Source of the DNA: Podospora bellae-mahoneyi
Lineage: Eukaryota > Ascomycota > Sordariomycetes > Sordariales > Podosporaceae
NCBI RefSeq assembly: GCF_035222275.1
Contig: NC_085881.1
Coordinates: 3,472,001-3,536,000, forward strand
Reading direction: 5' to 3'
Length of the DNA stretch: 64,000 nt
The position numbers and the translations under genes are program-made. Shown in pieces: positions 11,594-22,906 of the stretch; within the stretch, counting starts at the first letter, position 1; every line of letters starts with the position of its first letter. Below the pieces are notes generated by a model that searched no databases, was not told the origin of the DNA, and saw only the letters and a program-made list of their open reading frames with translations.

Positions 11594-13593
11594 AATATCT
11601 TTAAAGGATAATGCGAAGGGGGGGGAAAGGAAGGCGTACTAGGATAAGTCGCCGGGTTGCTGGTTATGGATAACTATTGTCATGGATTGGGGGTTGCATC
11701 ATATGGTATGATGGAGTGGAGTCAAGAAACGGGCACCAGGAAAGGTAGGGGGGGCATCAGACGATGATGGACATGGTGTTTTTTTATTGAATGATGGATG
11801 GATGGATATAAAGGGAGGGAGGGGGTTCACGACACGACTACGAAAAATAACAGCATTTGCGGCGGTGGACGGAAGGGGTTTCAGACTCTGGAATGAGCCA
11901 TGGGCTCTCTCACCCACACACCCACACCCGTGGAGGAGTTGTTTGTGTCTGCTGATTTATCTCTTTTCCCTTTGTTCTAATTTCCTTGCCTGTCAGGTTT
12001 TATCATTCTTGCATTGTTTTGCATAAAGGTCTATTTTTTTTTCTTGTAGGTTGCTATCAATACCCTGTTTACTTTTCGGTTTTTTATTTTTGGACATGCA
12101 TTTGGCTCATGGAGCATTGCTGGTGCTATAGCATGGGGTGGGGAGTTGTGGTTACATTTTTAGGCCTGTTAGACCTGGGCATTTTTTGAGAAAAGGGAGG
12201 ATAAGAGATTGTTAGGTTAGGTTAGGTTGACTTAATTGACAATGAGAGTATTAAAACTACCTTGCGTGATGTGTTGATCTTTGCAATGTAAATGTTTGTG
12301 ATTACATGTGATGAGAGGAGAGGAGAACCCGAACCCCCACGCGATCATCATATCCGCTCTACAAACTCGCGATAGCTGCTGGATTCTATTTACTGGCCCC
12401 TTTAACCCAACTCTGGAAGCATCGTTTACTTTCCCCAAAACCTTTCTGATTGCTCATGTCAACGAACCATACACTACTTTCGGCAGTGATATTATGCGTC
12501 TAGAGAGGTGAGTGAGGTAAGATGAGGTGATATTGGGGGCACTCTCCCGATAATATGGTCGGATCAGTTTGCGGCTCGTGCAGAAAGCCCCCTCCCCGCT
12601 TGTCAATTGCTTGCTTGCCGATATCGTCATCTGCTGCTGACCGCTCCGCTATCGATAACAGGGTCTGAGCTGCTCATGACGTGCGGGGAAGCGGAGAGAC
12701 CTGCCAGCAGGATGGAGGGGCCCCCAGTTGTTGTTATATGTGATAGCTAATTGTCCCCATAGAGAGGGTGCTTGAACTGGCGAGAAGGGTCGCTATATGT
12801 ACTTCTAGAATCTACCTTTCTCATCCTATCGTTTAAAAAGCAAGGCTGGTGTGGCCGATGTTGATTGCGCTGGCTGGTTGGCCTGGCTGCTTGTGGAGCG
12901 GGCAGGCACTGCGTATGAGCTGCGTCACTGGTCTTGAGCGCATTCTCGGAAGCCGATAGGCTCACCATCGAATGTTCTACAACCTGCTGCCCACATCCTG
13001 CCCACGTCGCAGCCACTCCGGCCAGGTGCACACCACAGCTTCCCTCCCCGCCAAGGCATTTCCTTACTTACTGGCCTTTGTTCTTCCCGGTTTTTCTGTG
13101 CCTTCTCTCCTCCCTAAGTTTCTTTGTGATAGCCTCATTGAACGTTTGTTTGACCCAGTGAAGTATTTTTGGCTTCTTCCTTGTAACACAATCCATTTCG
13201 ACCTCGACGGAACTGCTTCGCAAAGAAAGAAAGACCCCTCCGCTTCTTTGTTGACCACGCGAGATCAACGAACTTTCCCCCCCCTCGACGAGTGTTACAG
13301 CTCATCCATTCTAGCTGCAACTAGCGACCCGTGCAGCGAGCGAACCAGCAGTCTAGTCCTTTCACCCACTTTCACCCACTCTATTTACTCCATTCAGCTG
13401 CAAGCAAGAAAGCATTTCCTGCCAACCCAACTCATCAGGAGTCTCTTCCCTTTTGCGCCAGTACCTATTTCCCCGACCAACCCCCCGTTCCCCCCCAAAC
13501 CCACATCTCTTTCCCGCAACAACAAACATCACCATCGTCACTCCATCTTGCCAACCGATATAACCGCACCGACAACCACATAAATCACCAAAA
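11594..13593. other. intergenic region, no gene recognised
   Basis: This covers the 3' UTR of the Kar9-family gene and the promoter of the J-protein gene. It has GGAT repeats near 11790 and three TTAGG units at 12212-12226. The last 500 bp (13060-13590) are pyrimidine-rich and probably form the leader of the J-protein mRNA. No coding frame resembles a known protein. Confidence 0.55.
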
Positions 13594-15033
13594 ATGGTCA
13601 AAGAGACTAAACTCTACGACCTCTTGGGTATATCCCCTACCGCAAATGCAGACGAGATTAAGAAGGCCTACCGGTGAGCTTCCCTCCTCACACCGCTTCC
13701 CTGCTCCTCCCCCACCATCTTTTGCCACAGTTTCAGGTCGTGAAGGCAGCTACCCGCACAGATGGGCTTAGAAGTTGCTTCTGACACTCATTGAGAGTGC
13801 GGATGTCTGCTTCTGCTGCCGCTGTCGTTCTACCTTCTTTGTTGTCTCGTGGCGTTTGCTCGTCTGCCTTGACGAAACACGAAACAGTTGTGGCCCATGC
13901 CCACGCAGCCGGTCTATTCTTTGGTAAATGATATAAGCTAACACCCCCTCGCAGGAAAGCCGCTCTAAGATGGCACCCCGACAAGAACAAGGACAACCCG
14001 GACGCTGCCGAGCGCTTCAAGGAGTGTGGCCAGGCCTACGAAATCCTCTCTGACCCAGAAAAGCGAAAGCTCTACGACCAGTTCGGCCTCGAGGTGCTTT
14101 TGCGTGGTGGTGCCCCGCCTCCGGATGCTGGACCTGGACCAGGCCCGAACCCATTTGCTGGAGCTGGCGCTGGCGGTATGCCCGAGGGCTTTGCTTCCTT
14201 CTTTTCGAACGCAGCTGGCGGCGGCGGCGGTGGCGGCACGCGCTTCTCGTACGGCTTCAACTTTAGCGATCCGAACGACCTCTTCCGGAACACCTTCCGC
14301 GAGAGCAGTGGTGGCGGCGATCCGTTTGAGGATATTCTGTTTGGTGCTACGAGGGGTGCTTCTGCTGGCAGGTCACGTGGGCCTAGGGGGTCTTTTGGAT
14401 CTGAAAGCATGAGGGCCAGGCAGCCGACGCCAGAGGTGACCACGGTGGAGAGGCCGCTGCCGCTTTCGTTGGAGGATCTCTTCAATGGCGTGACCAAGAA
14501 GATGAAGATTAAGCGCAAGACTTTTGATGAGACTGGGAAGCGGATAACGACGGATACGGTGCTGGAGGTGCCCATCAAGCCTGGTCTCAAGAAGGGGAGC
14601 AAGATTAGGTTTAAGGGTGTCGGTGATCAGGAGGAGGGTGGGCAGCAGGATTTGGTGTTTATTGTTGAGGAGGTAAGTCGAGCACCGTTTACGAGACTGT
14701 CAGAACAATGATGAATATTTGCTAACATGTCGTGCACAGAAACCCCATCCGCTTTTTGCCCGTGAGGGCGACGACATCGTTCACACGATCGACCTGGATC
14801 TCAAGGAAGCCTTGACGGGCTGGAAGCGGCAAGTGACGACGATTGAGGGCAAGAACCTCAACATTGACAAGGCCGGCCCGACGCAGCCCGGCAGCTCGGA
14901 TACCTACCCCGGACTAGGTATGCCAATCTCGAAGAAGCCCGGCCAGCGCGGCAACTTTATCGTTAGATATAACGTCAAGTTTCCCATGACGTTGACACCA
15001 ACGCAAAAGGCAAAGTTGAAGGAGATTTTGTGA
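13594..15033 (+). CDS. type II (class B) DnaJ/Hsp40 co-chaperone, Sis1/Psi1-like
   Basis: This is a cytosolic or nuclear J-protein that stimulates Hsp70 ATPase and delivers clients. Exons are 13594-13673, 13955-14672 and 14740-15033, giving 363 residues. The J domain starts at residue 5 (KLYDLLGIS) and has the HPD motif at 34-36. A G/F-rich linker follows ([16 protein letters not shown] and a run of glycines). Two C-terminal beta-sandwich client domains come next ([14 protein letters not shown], then [16 protein letters not shown]). There is no CXXCXGXG zinc finger, which separates it from type I Ydj1. Length and layout match Sis1 (352 residues) and human DNAJB1. The first intron is 281 nt, the longest in the window, and splits the codon after YR in helix II. 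Confidence is high for the family and moderate for one-to-one orthology with Sis1. Confidence 0.93.
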
Positions 15034-16712
15034 TTTTGACACACAAAAAGCAAATCTCTGAGACTGGCTCTTTGGGGATTCACACCACATCTCGGTCAAC
15101 AGCACATATGATCATTGCATCATGATATGGGGCGTTTGGGTGATTTTTTTTTCCAGTCAAGTGTGTCTTTGTTTTATGTCTTGTGTGTTTTTATTTTTTC
15201 GTGGCTTTCACACGAGCAAACCAATTTGGCATTTGTATGTACAGGAAGGCTGGTTGGTTGGTGGTGGTGTTGTTGGTGGCGGTGGTGGTTAAGAGAGAGC
15301 AAATTGATATCATGGGGAGGTTTTAGGTTGGGCGTGGTGGATACATACATTGAATCAGTGTGGATAAGGGGAAGAAGAAGGGGAGGAGGATAATAGGTAG
15401 ATATTCTTTGCTCGTGGTGGAGAGGGGAATAATACAGTGTTATCAAGTCTGTCCTTGCTAGATATGCTGCTGTTGGTTGTGTGGATGGGTGCGGCGTTTT
15501 TGGAGGTTGAAACGTTGTGCCAGGCCGGCAAAGCGGCGGTGTTTAACCTGCAGAGGCGTTAATATATTTTGCAGTGTTCCAAGAGTTTCAGGATCTGGTA
15601 ACCCGTGATCCGGGTGAGATAGACTCCAATGGGCCGGTGGTTTGTTTACATGCGTAAGTTGTGATATTGGTCATTGGGGTTGGCATTGGGTGAGGGATTA
15701 GGTAAGAGCCGAGGAGGCATGAGGCGAGCGAGATAGTGGGATCTGGGAAGGGGAATTGGGATTGGGAACCCTGAATATTCTGAATATCTTCCGCGATTTG
15801 CTCAAGAGGCATCCACGTACCGGAGGATGTGAGATGGGTGGTGTGTTTTTGGGGGGGTGGGGGGGGGGGCCGGTTGGTCTTGGTGAGGGGCTTGGTGAGA
15901 TCCGAGCAGGACCCTTCCAAGAACCTCCCTCCTCACCTGTGAAGCTCTCAGTTCTTGTGGTAGAATTTTATTTGAAAAGACATAACAATTGAGTTCAGCA
16001 TCATCAATCATGGCTTTCTTTTCTTATGACAGCTATTTACAATCCCCATCAACCACCAGATCGGAATCTACACCCCCAGCGTGAGGATACCCCTAAATTT
16101 AGCGCACCCACGATATCTTAGCCGAGAGAAAAGGTCCCCTGTTTCGGCCCAATTTTCCAGGGATGAATCGGTCTGGGCAAGGGCCACCATGACGACATGA
16201 TCGACAGAGGGGTAGGGTGGTTCAACCATAACGGCCCGCGAATTGAACTCTGCCCCTCGTTTGTTGGTTTCAATTGAATTGGTTTTGATTCCGCTTCCAA
16301 AATGCGAGAGGGGAAGACCGCGTGCTGCTATTCCAAGAGGGGGGGCCAAGGATCGGGTGGAAAGGGGTCCAACTGGGCGGAATACCTAGATTCTGGGAAA
16401 TAAAAAGAACACGTGCTTTCCCCCTCGGGAGGTTTTTCGCCTCTTTCTTCTTCATCTTTCTCGAAAGTCAAAATTGGAAAGTAGAGGGAGATAAGCTTCT
16501 TCCAGCCAGCCAAGTGTACCTGCCACCTACGTCTTTTAACTTTGTTGCCCGTCCTGTGGATTATTAGACTCTCTGTTTGATAAGCTCTCGGCCGAATCTT
16601 TCCCGAACAAAACAACAACCCCAATCACTCTCAGACGAACCCTCTCTGTCCACTCTGAATAACCTCACTTTTTTCCCCCGCTCCAACCACTACCACCCAA
16701 ACAACCGTCAAA
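15034..16712. other. intergenic region, no gene recognised
   Basis: The left part is the T-rich 3' UTR of the J-protein gene. The rest has homopurine runs and short G or C homopolymers (G runs at 15841-15870) but no credible frame. The last 100 bp are C-rich and end in CCGTCAAAATG, a good context for the HAD start. Confidence 0.55.
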
Positions 16713-17517
16713 ATGTCTTCCCAAAAGGTATTCCTTTCCCCCGCCCACCCCCCATTCTCACGGTAGCTAACCCCCCTCCCCCCAGATAACAACCATCCTC
16801 CTCGACTGCGACAACACCCTAGTCCTATCCGAAGACCTAGCCTTCGAAGGCTGCGCCGACCTAATCAATGAAATCGCCGCCACCAAATCCGTCCCCCTCC
16901 CCCAGCCCTTCACCGGCCCCTCCCTCATCACAGAATTCGTCGGCCAAAACTTCCGCGGCATGATGGTCTCCCTCCAGAAGCGCTACAACTTCTCCATGAC
17001 CGACGCCGAACTCGACGACTACGTCCGCCGCGAGGAAGACGTCGTCATCGCCAAGCTAAAGGAGAAACTCGTCCCCTGCGTCGGGGTTGATGCGGTGTTG
17101 GAGAAGCTCGCAAAGGAGGGGAAATACAAGCTTGCTGTTGTTAGCTCGAGTGCCTTGAGGAGGGTAAAGGCGAGTGTGGAAAAGGTTGGGCAGGATAAGT
17201 ACTTTGGGGAGGATGTTTATAGTGCGGCGACGAGCCTGCCGGTGCCGACGAGCAAGCCTGATCCGGCGATTTATCTGCATGCGATGAAGGTCATGGGGAA
17301 GAGGGCGGAGGAGTGTATTGCTGTTGAGGACAGCAAGTCGGGGACGTTGAGCGGGACGAGGGCGGGAATTAAGGTGGTGGGGTATGTTGGGCCTTATCCG
17401 GAGGAGGAGAAGGAGCACATGACACAGGTGTTGACTGAGGCGGGGGCGGTGGTGGTGATGAGGGATTGGAGTGAGTTTGAGGGGGTGTTGGAGAGGATTC
17501 AGAAGGGCGAGCTTTAG
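16713..17517 (+). CDS. HAD-superfamily phosphatase, beta-phosphoglucomutase-like subfamily
   Basis: This is a small soluble hydrolase of 248 residues, probably acting on a sugar phosphate or similar metabolite. Exons are 16713-16727 (only five codons) and 16786-17517. The four HAD motifs are visible. Motif I is DCDNT, with nucleophile D12 and acid/base D14; motif II is SSS at 125-127; motif III is K162 in SKPDPAIYL; motif IV is ED at 186-187 in AVEDSKSG. The helical cap between motifs I and II (residues about 25-95) is the C1 type. The substrate cannot be read from sequence. The gene converges on rit1 with 100 bp between stop codons. Codon use changes sharply: 16801-16860 has 23 C and 13 G, while 17281-17340 has 7 C and 27 G. 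Confidence 0.9.
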
Positions 17518-17617
17518 AGTGGACGACATGTGGGGTAGAAAGAGAGAGGGGTGGGTTAGAGGATAGATGATGCAGGTCTAGAGAGATACAGGGAGCTTTA
17601 GTTGATGATAAATTTGT

Positions 17618-19215
17618 TCACTTTCGCCAGTCCATCAAGTAACTGTTTACGCTTTGGAGGGTGGCTCTGCCGGGGTTTGCGTCGGGGACTGTGGTCATGA
17701 TGTGCCCTAGCTTGACCCGGATGGCAGTCTTGGTGAAGGAGTCCCTTTGGTCACTTGCTGACCAAATGTTTCCCTCGGCGTCAAAACACCAACAGTAGAG
17801 AGCTAGAGCGACGCCTACCGAGAGATCTTTTCCTGACCCGCAGAGTATAACGAACCTCTTCTCAGGCACTGTGCCTTCCTCGTCTGGTTTTGTCTCGCAC
17901 AGAAAACGAGATGCAAACTCACAGATCCTTGGCAGAGCATCTCTCAACAGCCTACTGGCAGCCTTGCTCTTCCCCAACCCAACCTCGATATGAGAAGACG
18001 ACTTGACCCAAGAATCCTGAGGGGTTGTCTTGGGCAGCAAGCTGACTACACACGTCCCCGGGGTCGCAAGTTGAGCGTCGGCCGCTTCGAGGGTGCCTAC
18101 ATAGATCCCCGGAGCAACTCTTCTCACTTGCCCGGCGGAATCACCGGCGGGCCCTTCCTCGGCCACGAGCCTCTCGATAAGCTCGGGGAGGTCACTCTCT
18201 GGTGTGGAGGCTAACTCATCCTTGTGCTTCCACCAAATCTGCGCCGTCAGACCTAGCGCCCAGTTCTCCGTGTCGTCTCCTGCTCCCTGGATGTACCCGC
18301 CCTCACCAAGCTCTGTTCCGGTGACTCTTCGGGAGCTGGTGCAGCAGACTACTGGGTGGAAGTCTTCGGAGAATGCAAGGTCGAGGGCGTCGTCTTGGGT
18401 TATCCAGAACGGGCGGAGCGGTTTCTTCAGCTGGGCCCTGAGAGGTGCGAGGTCGATTTTGAGTGAGCGAAAAGACTCGACAAAGTCCGGGAGCCGGGCT
18501 GAGATTTGACTGGCTTCCGAGTCCGAGACTGCGTTTGGTGGGACGTGGAGGGTGTGTGAGGAGGGGATGTCTGGGAAGAGGGCCCGGTTGAGGACTGCAC
18601 ACCAGGTTGGGATTGTTTTGCTTAGAGCGTCTGGGTGTCCTGATCAGGGTGCTGTCAGACTTTGTTTCAGCGAGTGGATGGATGCAAAGGATGGAAACAA
18701 AAACTCACGTTTGCCTCGCCGGGTAGAGTCAACAATGATGCACCTGCAGGTACGTAGCCGTCGGATTAGTTCATGAGCCCCCCAAACCGACGAGTTCAGT
18801 TGGCTGGTAAACGTGGACGGGTAGCCGCATGATAATAATTTAAAAAAAAAAAAAAAAAGATACATGATAGACATTCATACCCATTATGTTCCCCAACTAC
18901 ACCCAGCAAATGCAGATTTATCCTCCTTGTGCTAAACTTCCACTGGCCGGTGTGCCCATCTGTGCTCTTGAAGTAAGCAGAGGCTGTCTTCCTGGCCGGA
19001 TCGATATACCAGCTCCCGCAGCGCTCATTCGCGACCAACGGCAGCTGCAACGCATCGGCGACACTCTCGACAAAAGAGGCGTCGTGTTGGATCGATCTGA
19101 GCCGGTTTGTGATGGAAAGGTTGGAGCGCTTGAGGTCTCCGAGAATGCGTGAAAAGTTGTGGTTGGCCTGCTCGGGGAATATCACCTCAGCCAGCGTGGG
19201 GGTTGCTGCAGCCAT
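17618..19215 (-). CDS. rit1: initiator tRNA 2'-O-ribosyl phosphate transferase Rit1
   Basis: Rit1 adds a phosphoribosyl group to the 2'-OH of A64 in initiator tRNA-Met, which keeps it out of elongation. Exons on the minus strand are 19215-18881, 18743-18709 and 18639-17618, giving 463 residues. The N-terminal catalytic part has RCGSWYIDP at about 65-73, the signature YFKSTDGHTGQW at 81-92 and STRRINLHLL. CIIVDSTRRGKR is built across the first intron by the 35 nt second exon. The C-terminal domain resembles dual-specificity phosphatases and carries LCGSGKDLSVGVAL. Every splice phase restores the expected family sequence, which supports the model. The first intron (137 nt) contains a T17 run. 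Yeast Rit1 is about 510 residues, so this one is slightly compact. Confidence 0.93.
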
Positions 19216-22200
19216 GATGGAAGAATCCTGTCCGGGCTGTTGGCGTTGTGGCTCTCATAAAATTACCTCGAAAGGGAATGAAGCTCAAAGATGATACCAG
19301 ATTTGATCGTCCCCCGCAGGGCTTGAAAGGGGTGCTGTGGTTGGGCCGTTCGTGGTGCGCTAAAAATTCCACGTTTAGCGGGGACGGTTAGCGTTGTCTC
19401 GTAGGGCTGAAGATAAACTGGGGAACATTCCATTTCTTTTTCCAGGTTCCGCTCTTCACTTCGAGTCCGAGGTGCGAGATTGCTCACGGTAGAGAATGAA
19501 TAACAACCGGTGAGTAGACCTGATGCTTGACAATAGCACAGGCCGCGTATGCCAGATCAAATTCCAGGATATTGTTCATGACGACCACAGAGCGTAGCCT
19601 CGCGGTAGAGGGTATATCAGATTCAACCGGCCGATAATAGGACTGTTGCACACAACGGCCCGCTAGCTACGTTGCACGATCGAAGGCTTCCAAGCTTCTT
19701 CGGTCATCAAATAGGCTTGGTGGCCTCCCGAGGCCATCAGCAGCAGCCAAAGCTCGAGACTTGCCGAGGTGAACCATCGGGGTTACCGACCAGATGCCTA
19801 GTTCTTGGTTCTGGCGCCAAAAATATCATCTCGTTGTCAACGTCAGATCAACGATATAACTTACAAGAAACACTAAGAGAAACCCATATTTACACATTTG
19901 TCAGGCAATGAGTTTGAAACATGGGATTGTTGGGGACACGGAGCAGCGCAACATCGAGAAACGCTTGCTCAAAACTCTGGGCAAACCCCAAAACCTGGCC
20001 CCGCGATCTGACTGGCTACCAGTGGTGTGTTTTGAACGCGAAGGATTCAACCAGCTGCGGCCAGTCACGTCCCAGAGCTGGCCAAGTATGATTCGGGACC
20101 CGGCTGCCACTTATCATTGTGTGATTTTACACAACCCATGGGCCTGGAATGGATCTTTCCTTGGACTATGGGGAAGCGATTTTGGTCAAGCAGGGGAGAT
20201 AAGGAAGCTGCTGAGTTAGTTCGGACTGAGAGAATGGTGACTGAGGTCTAAGCCACACACATATCTCCTAGCAAGTAGCTTAGTCATCAGATCAAAGCAT
20301 GGGCGGATATACGAATGTGTGTCTTTCCTCTGTTTACCTGGTGATACACGGAGGATCGCCGGCCTTTGGCCTCACCGCTCGTCTGCACGACCGCAGACCG
20401 GCTCCGAACAAGATAACGGACCTGCTTGCACGGCCCCGTTCGTTCGGTGGCAGAATGTTTGCACAGCCTGCCCCACATCTGAGAACGGATTCCAGAGTCA
20501 GCTTGGGGAAGAGGGGCCGAAATGCAATGGATAGCACCTTGCAGAGACCGACAGGAAGAAAAGCAAACTTCCCGCTTCTTGGCCACCATTCTTCGGTGAT
20601 CAAGCTTATGCCAATCCCTTCTTGGTTTGAGAAAGATACGAACGAGGGATGTTGACGGCTAGCTTGATAATTCTGAAATTTCTGAGTACGGAGTGTATTG
20701 GCCGCCCCCGAGGGCACATGGCGCGGGTTGTGCCCTCATGGCTATTCTCTAAAAAAAAAACCAGTGGGAGGGCTCACCGCTTCCACACCACCCACATCAT
20801 GGAAAAACCTCCCCCAAATCAGCAATGCCACCTCCACACTTGGAAGATGTGGCGCAGCATCTCAGACTGAGGCAGCCAGCCGTTTGAAGAGCACCAGTGA
20901 CTTCATTTTGCGGGGAGATATCGAGGCCATCTGGATTAACCCTGCCTTTGAGTATTCTGAGATTCGAGGCTCGGCATAACCTGGTCCGTCTCAAGTCTCA
21001 CTCTCCCAGTCAGCCGGCGAATGGCATCTCACGAGACTCGACCCCCGGAACTCTCCGACGACATGTTGATATGACTTGCCAAATCGGGACACAACTTTCG
21101 AGGACCAGACGGCGCAAATATCCCCCGCACCCGACTGAAAGGGACCTGACGATAGGAGATCGAGTGGCTCAGATGAAGTCCGACGAGGATGAGTCTGAGA
21201 CCTTGATATCAGGCAAGAGTCGACGCACGAATCGCACGTCTGCGTAGGGCTGAACTCGCGACTTGCAGAAGCCACTCGGCTCTGCATCAAGGATTGTCCA
21301 ATGCCCGTCATTGTCATTTTTCAATGTCTTGACAGGATGGCCATGCATCGATCGACCGGCTGGTGGTTGTTGGTTACGGCCAATTGGTACCATCAAAGGC
21401 GACCCCAAACATGGGCGTCGTTGGCTTGCTCATAGGGCTGAAATGGAGGGGCAAGCTCTTCTTTAGCATAGAGAGGTACCACTCAGGTATGAACCGTGCT
21501 CGTCGACCCCGCCATCCATCCCTCCCCGCCTTCCCCTCCAACGGCATGTTCCTATCTCCATGATATCGGCCGGTATCTGGTTCGGATCAACGCACCGGCG
21601 TTTTGTTAAAAAGACAGGCTGAAAAGCAAGGCTCGACAAGCAAGCCAGCGGCGCAAAGCTTCGAGCTGGCGGCCAGTATAACGTATGTGGTGAATCGGGA
21701 CACGATGGCTCTGGACCTAGTGTCAATGGAGGACAGTCTCTGACAAATGGAGGACACGCGAAAGTTCCCAAACGGGTGATGGTGAGGGAGGACGGCAGTA
21801 GTGTTTTGGTAGCACGAGGTCGCTGCGTCATCACCGTCGTCGTCTGTCCCCCCGTACCCCGTGGGATTTTGGTGGAGGCGCGGTGCAGCTGTCTTGATGC
21901 AATACTGATGTCGAAGGGTAAGGTAACGGGCGGGGTCCAGAGCGTGGCGTCTGCATTCGACCCCAATTCCAGGCAGAGCTCCTTCCCATCGAGGAAGACT
22001 TGTTCCAAAACATTCCATCACGTAATAAACGAAGAACCGTCACTGATGATTATTTCGGCAATCAATTACACCCGCATCAGCCAATCCCGAACTCAAACGT
22101 CAGCCACCAAGGTGAGACGATAGAGTTGAGCATCGCAGCCGTGTGACGGCTTGCCACGCAGACTAGCTAAGAGTTCAGCGGACACAAGTCGGCATTATTA

Positions 22201-22906
22201 CTATTCTTTGCCTTATTTGCCCTCGCTCGGAGCACTCGATAGGACTGACGCACTGGTTTCTCTCGGACTTTCCAAGATCGATGTGCGAAAGAAAACCATC
22301 GAGATGCAATATGCATGGTACATATAAGTACCTACCTTTACCTTAGTCTAGCCCTCCCCCTTTGCGAGAAGCGGCAGGGTACCCTGGGCGCTGAGACAGA
22401 CACTAGCCCGGGCCGCCCGCATGCCCTGAACGACAAGAAAAAGTGGGCTGAACGGCGGCCTGAACGAGCCGTGGTCGCCTGCAGGTATCATTCATATCCC
22501 ATTATTAACGAGCCTCGCCCACCCTCCCCCTCAACCCCCTTGCTCAGGTTCTGTCTTGCAGCAAAGCTGTACCCGCCTGTCTCCACGACAAGACGTTTCC
22601 AGCAGAAATGATGCGCCCTTGAGCTGACCTCCAACATTAATCCCCTTTTCCCCTGGTGCTCGACCATTTCTCCTCTTGCACACGCACCTTCACTTTGTTT
22701 TATTGTTGACTGCAAAGCTGGGGCTTCCCTGTCTCCATACAAACACCGTCCGAACTCAAGCTTCCCTGTTTACTCCATCGATCAAAGGCCGGCCCGAACG
22801 ACTTATACCAAGGGCTCCGCCAATCGAACAACAACGTGGGCAGTGTAGGTAATTTACAAGAGGTGACAGCTCAACGCGCCCCAAGGGTTCTGACAAGCCA
22901 AGCGCG
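19216..22906. other. 3.7 kb divergent intergenic region
   Basis: This lies between the divergently transcribed rit1 and a zinc-cluster gene. All frames are under 185 codons, overlap on both strands and match nothing I recognise. Composition is near 50% GC with no marked TpA excess, so heavy RIP is not obvious. The last 700 bp (22200-22900) contain CT-rich stretches and a TACCTACC motif near 22331 and are probably promoter and leader of the regulator. Confidence 0.5.

Noticed and set aside
12212-12229. Three TTAGG units resembling telomere repeat
   Set aside because: Fungal telomeres are usually TTAGGG, three units are too few, and the locus is clearly internal.
20685-20700. ACGGAGT motif here and near 34582, similar to ends of some fungal transposons
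   Set aside because: Only two isolated short copies with no paired inverted repeat or target-site duplication.
19216-22906. Possible RIP-mutated transposon between rit1 and the second zinc-cluster gene
   Set aside because: Base composition is balanced without visible TpA enrichment and no transposase, reverse transcriptase or terminal repeats can be recognised.
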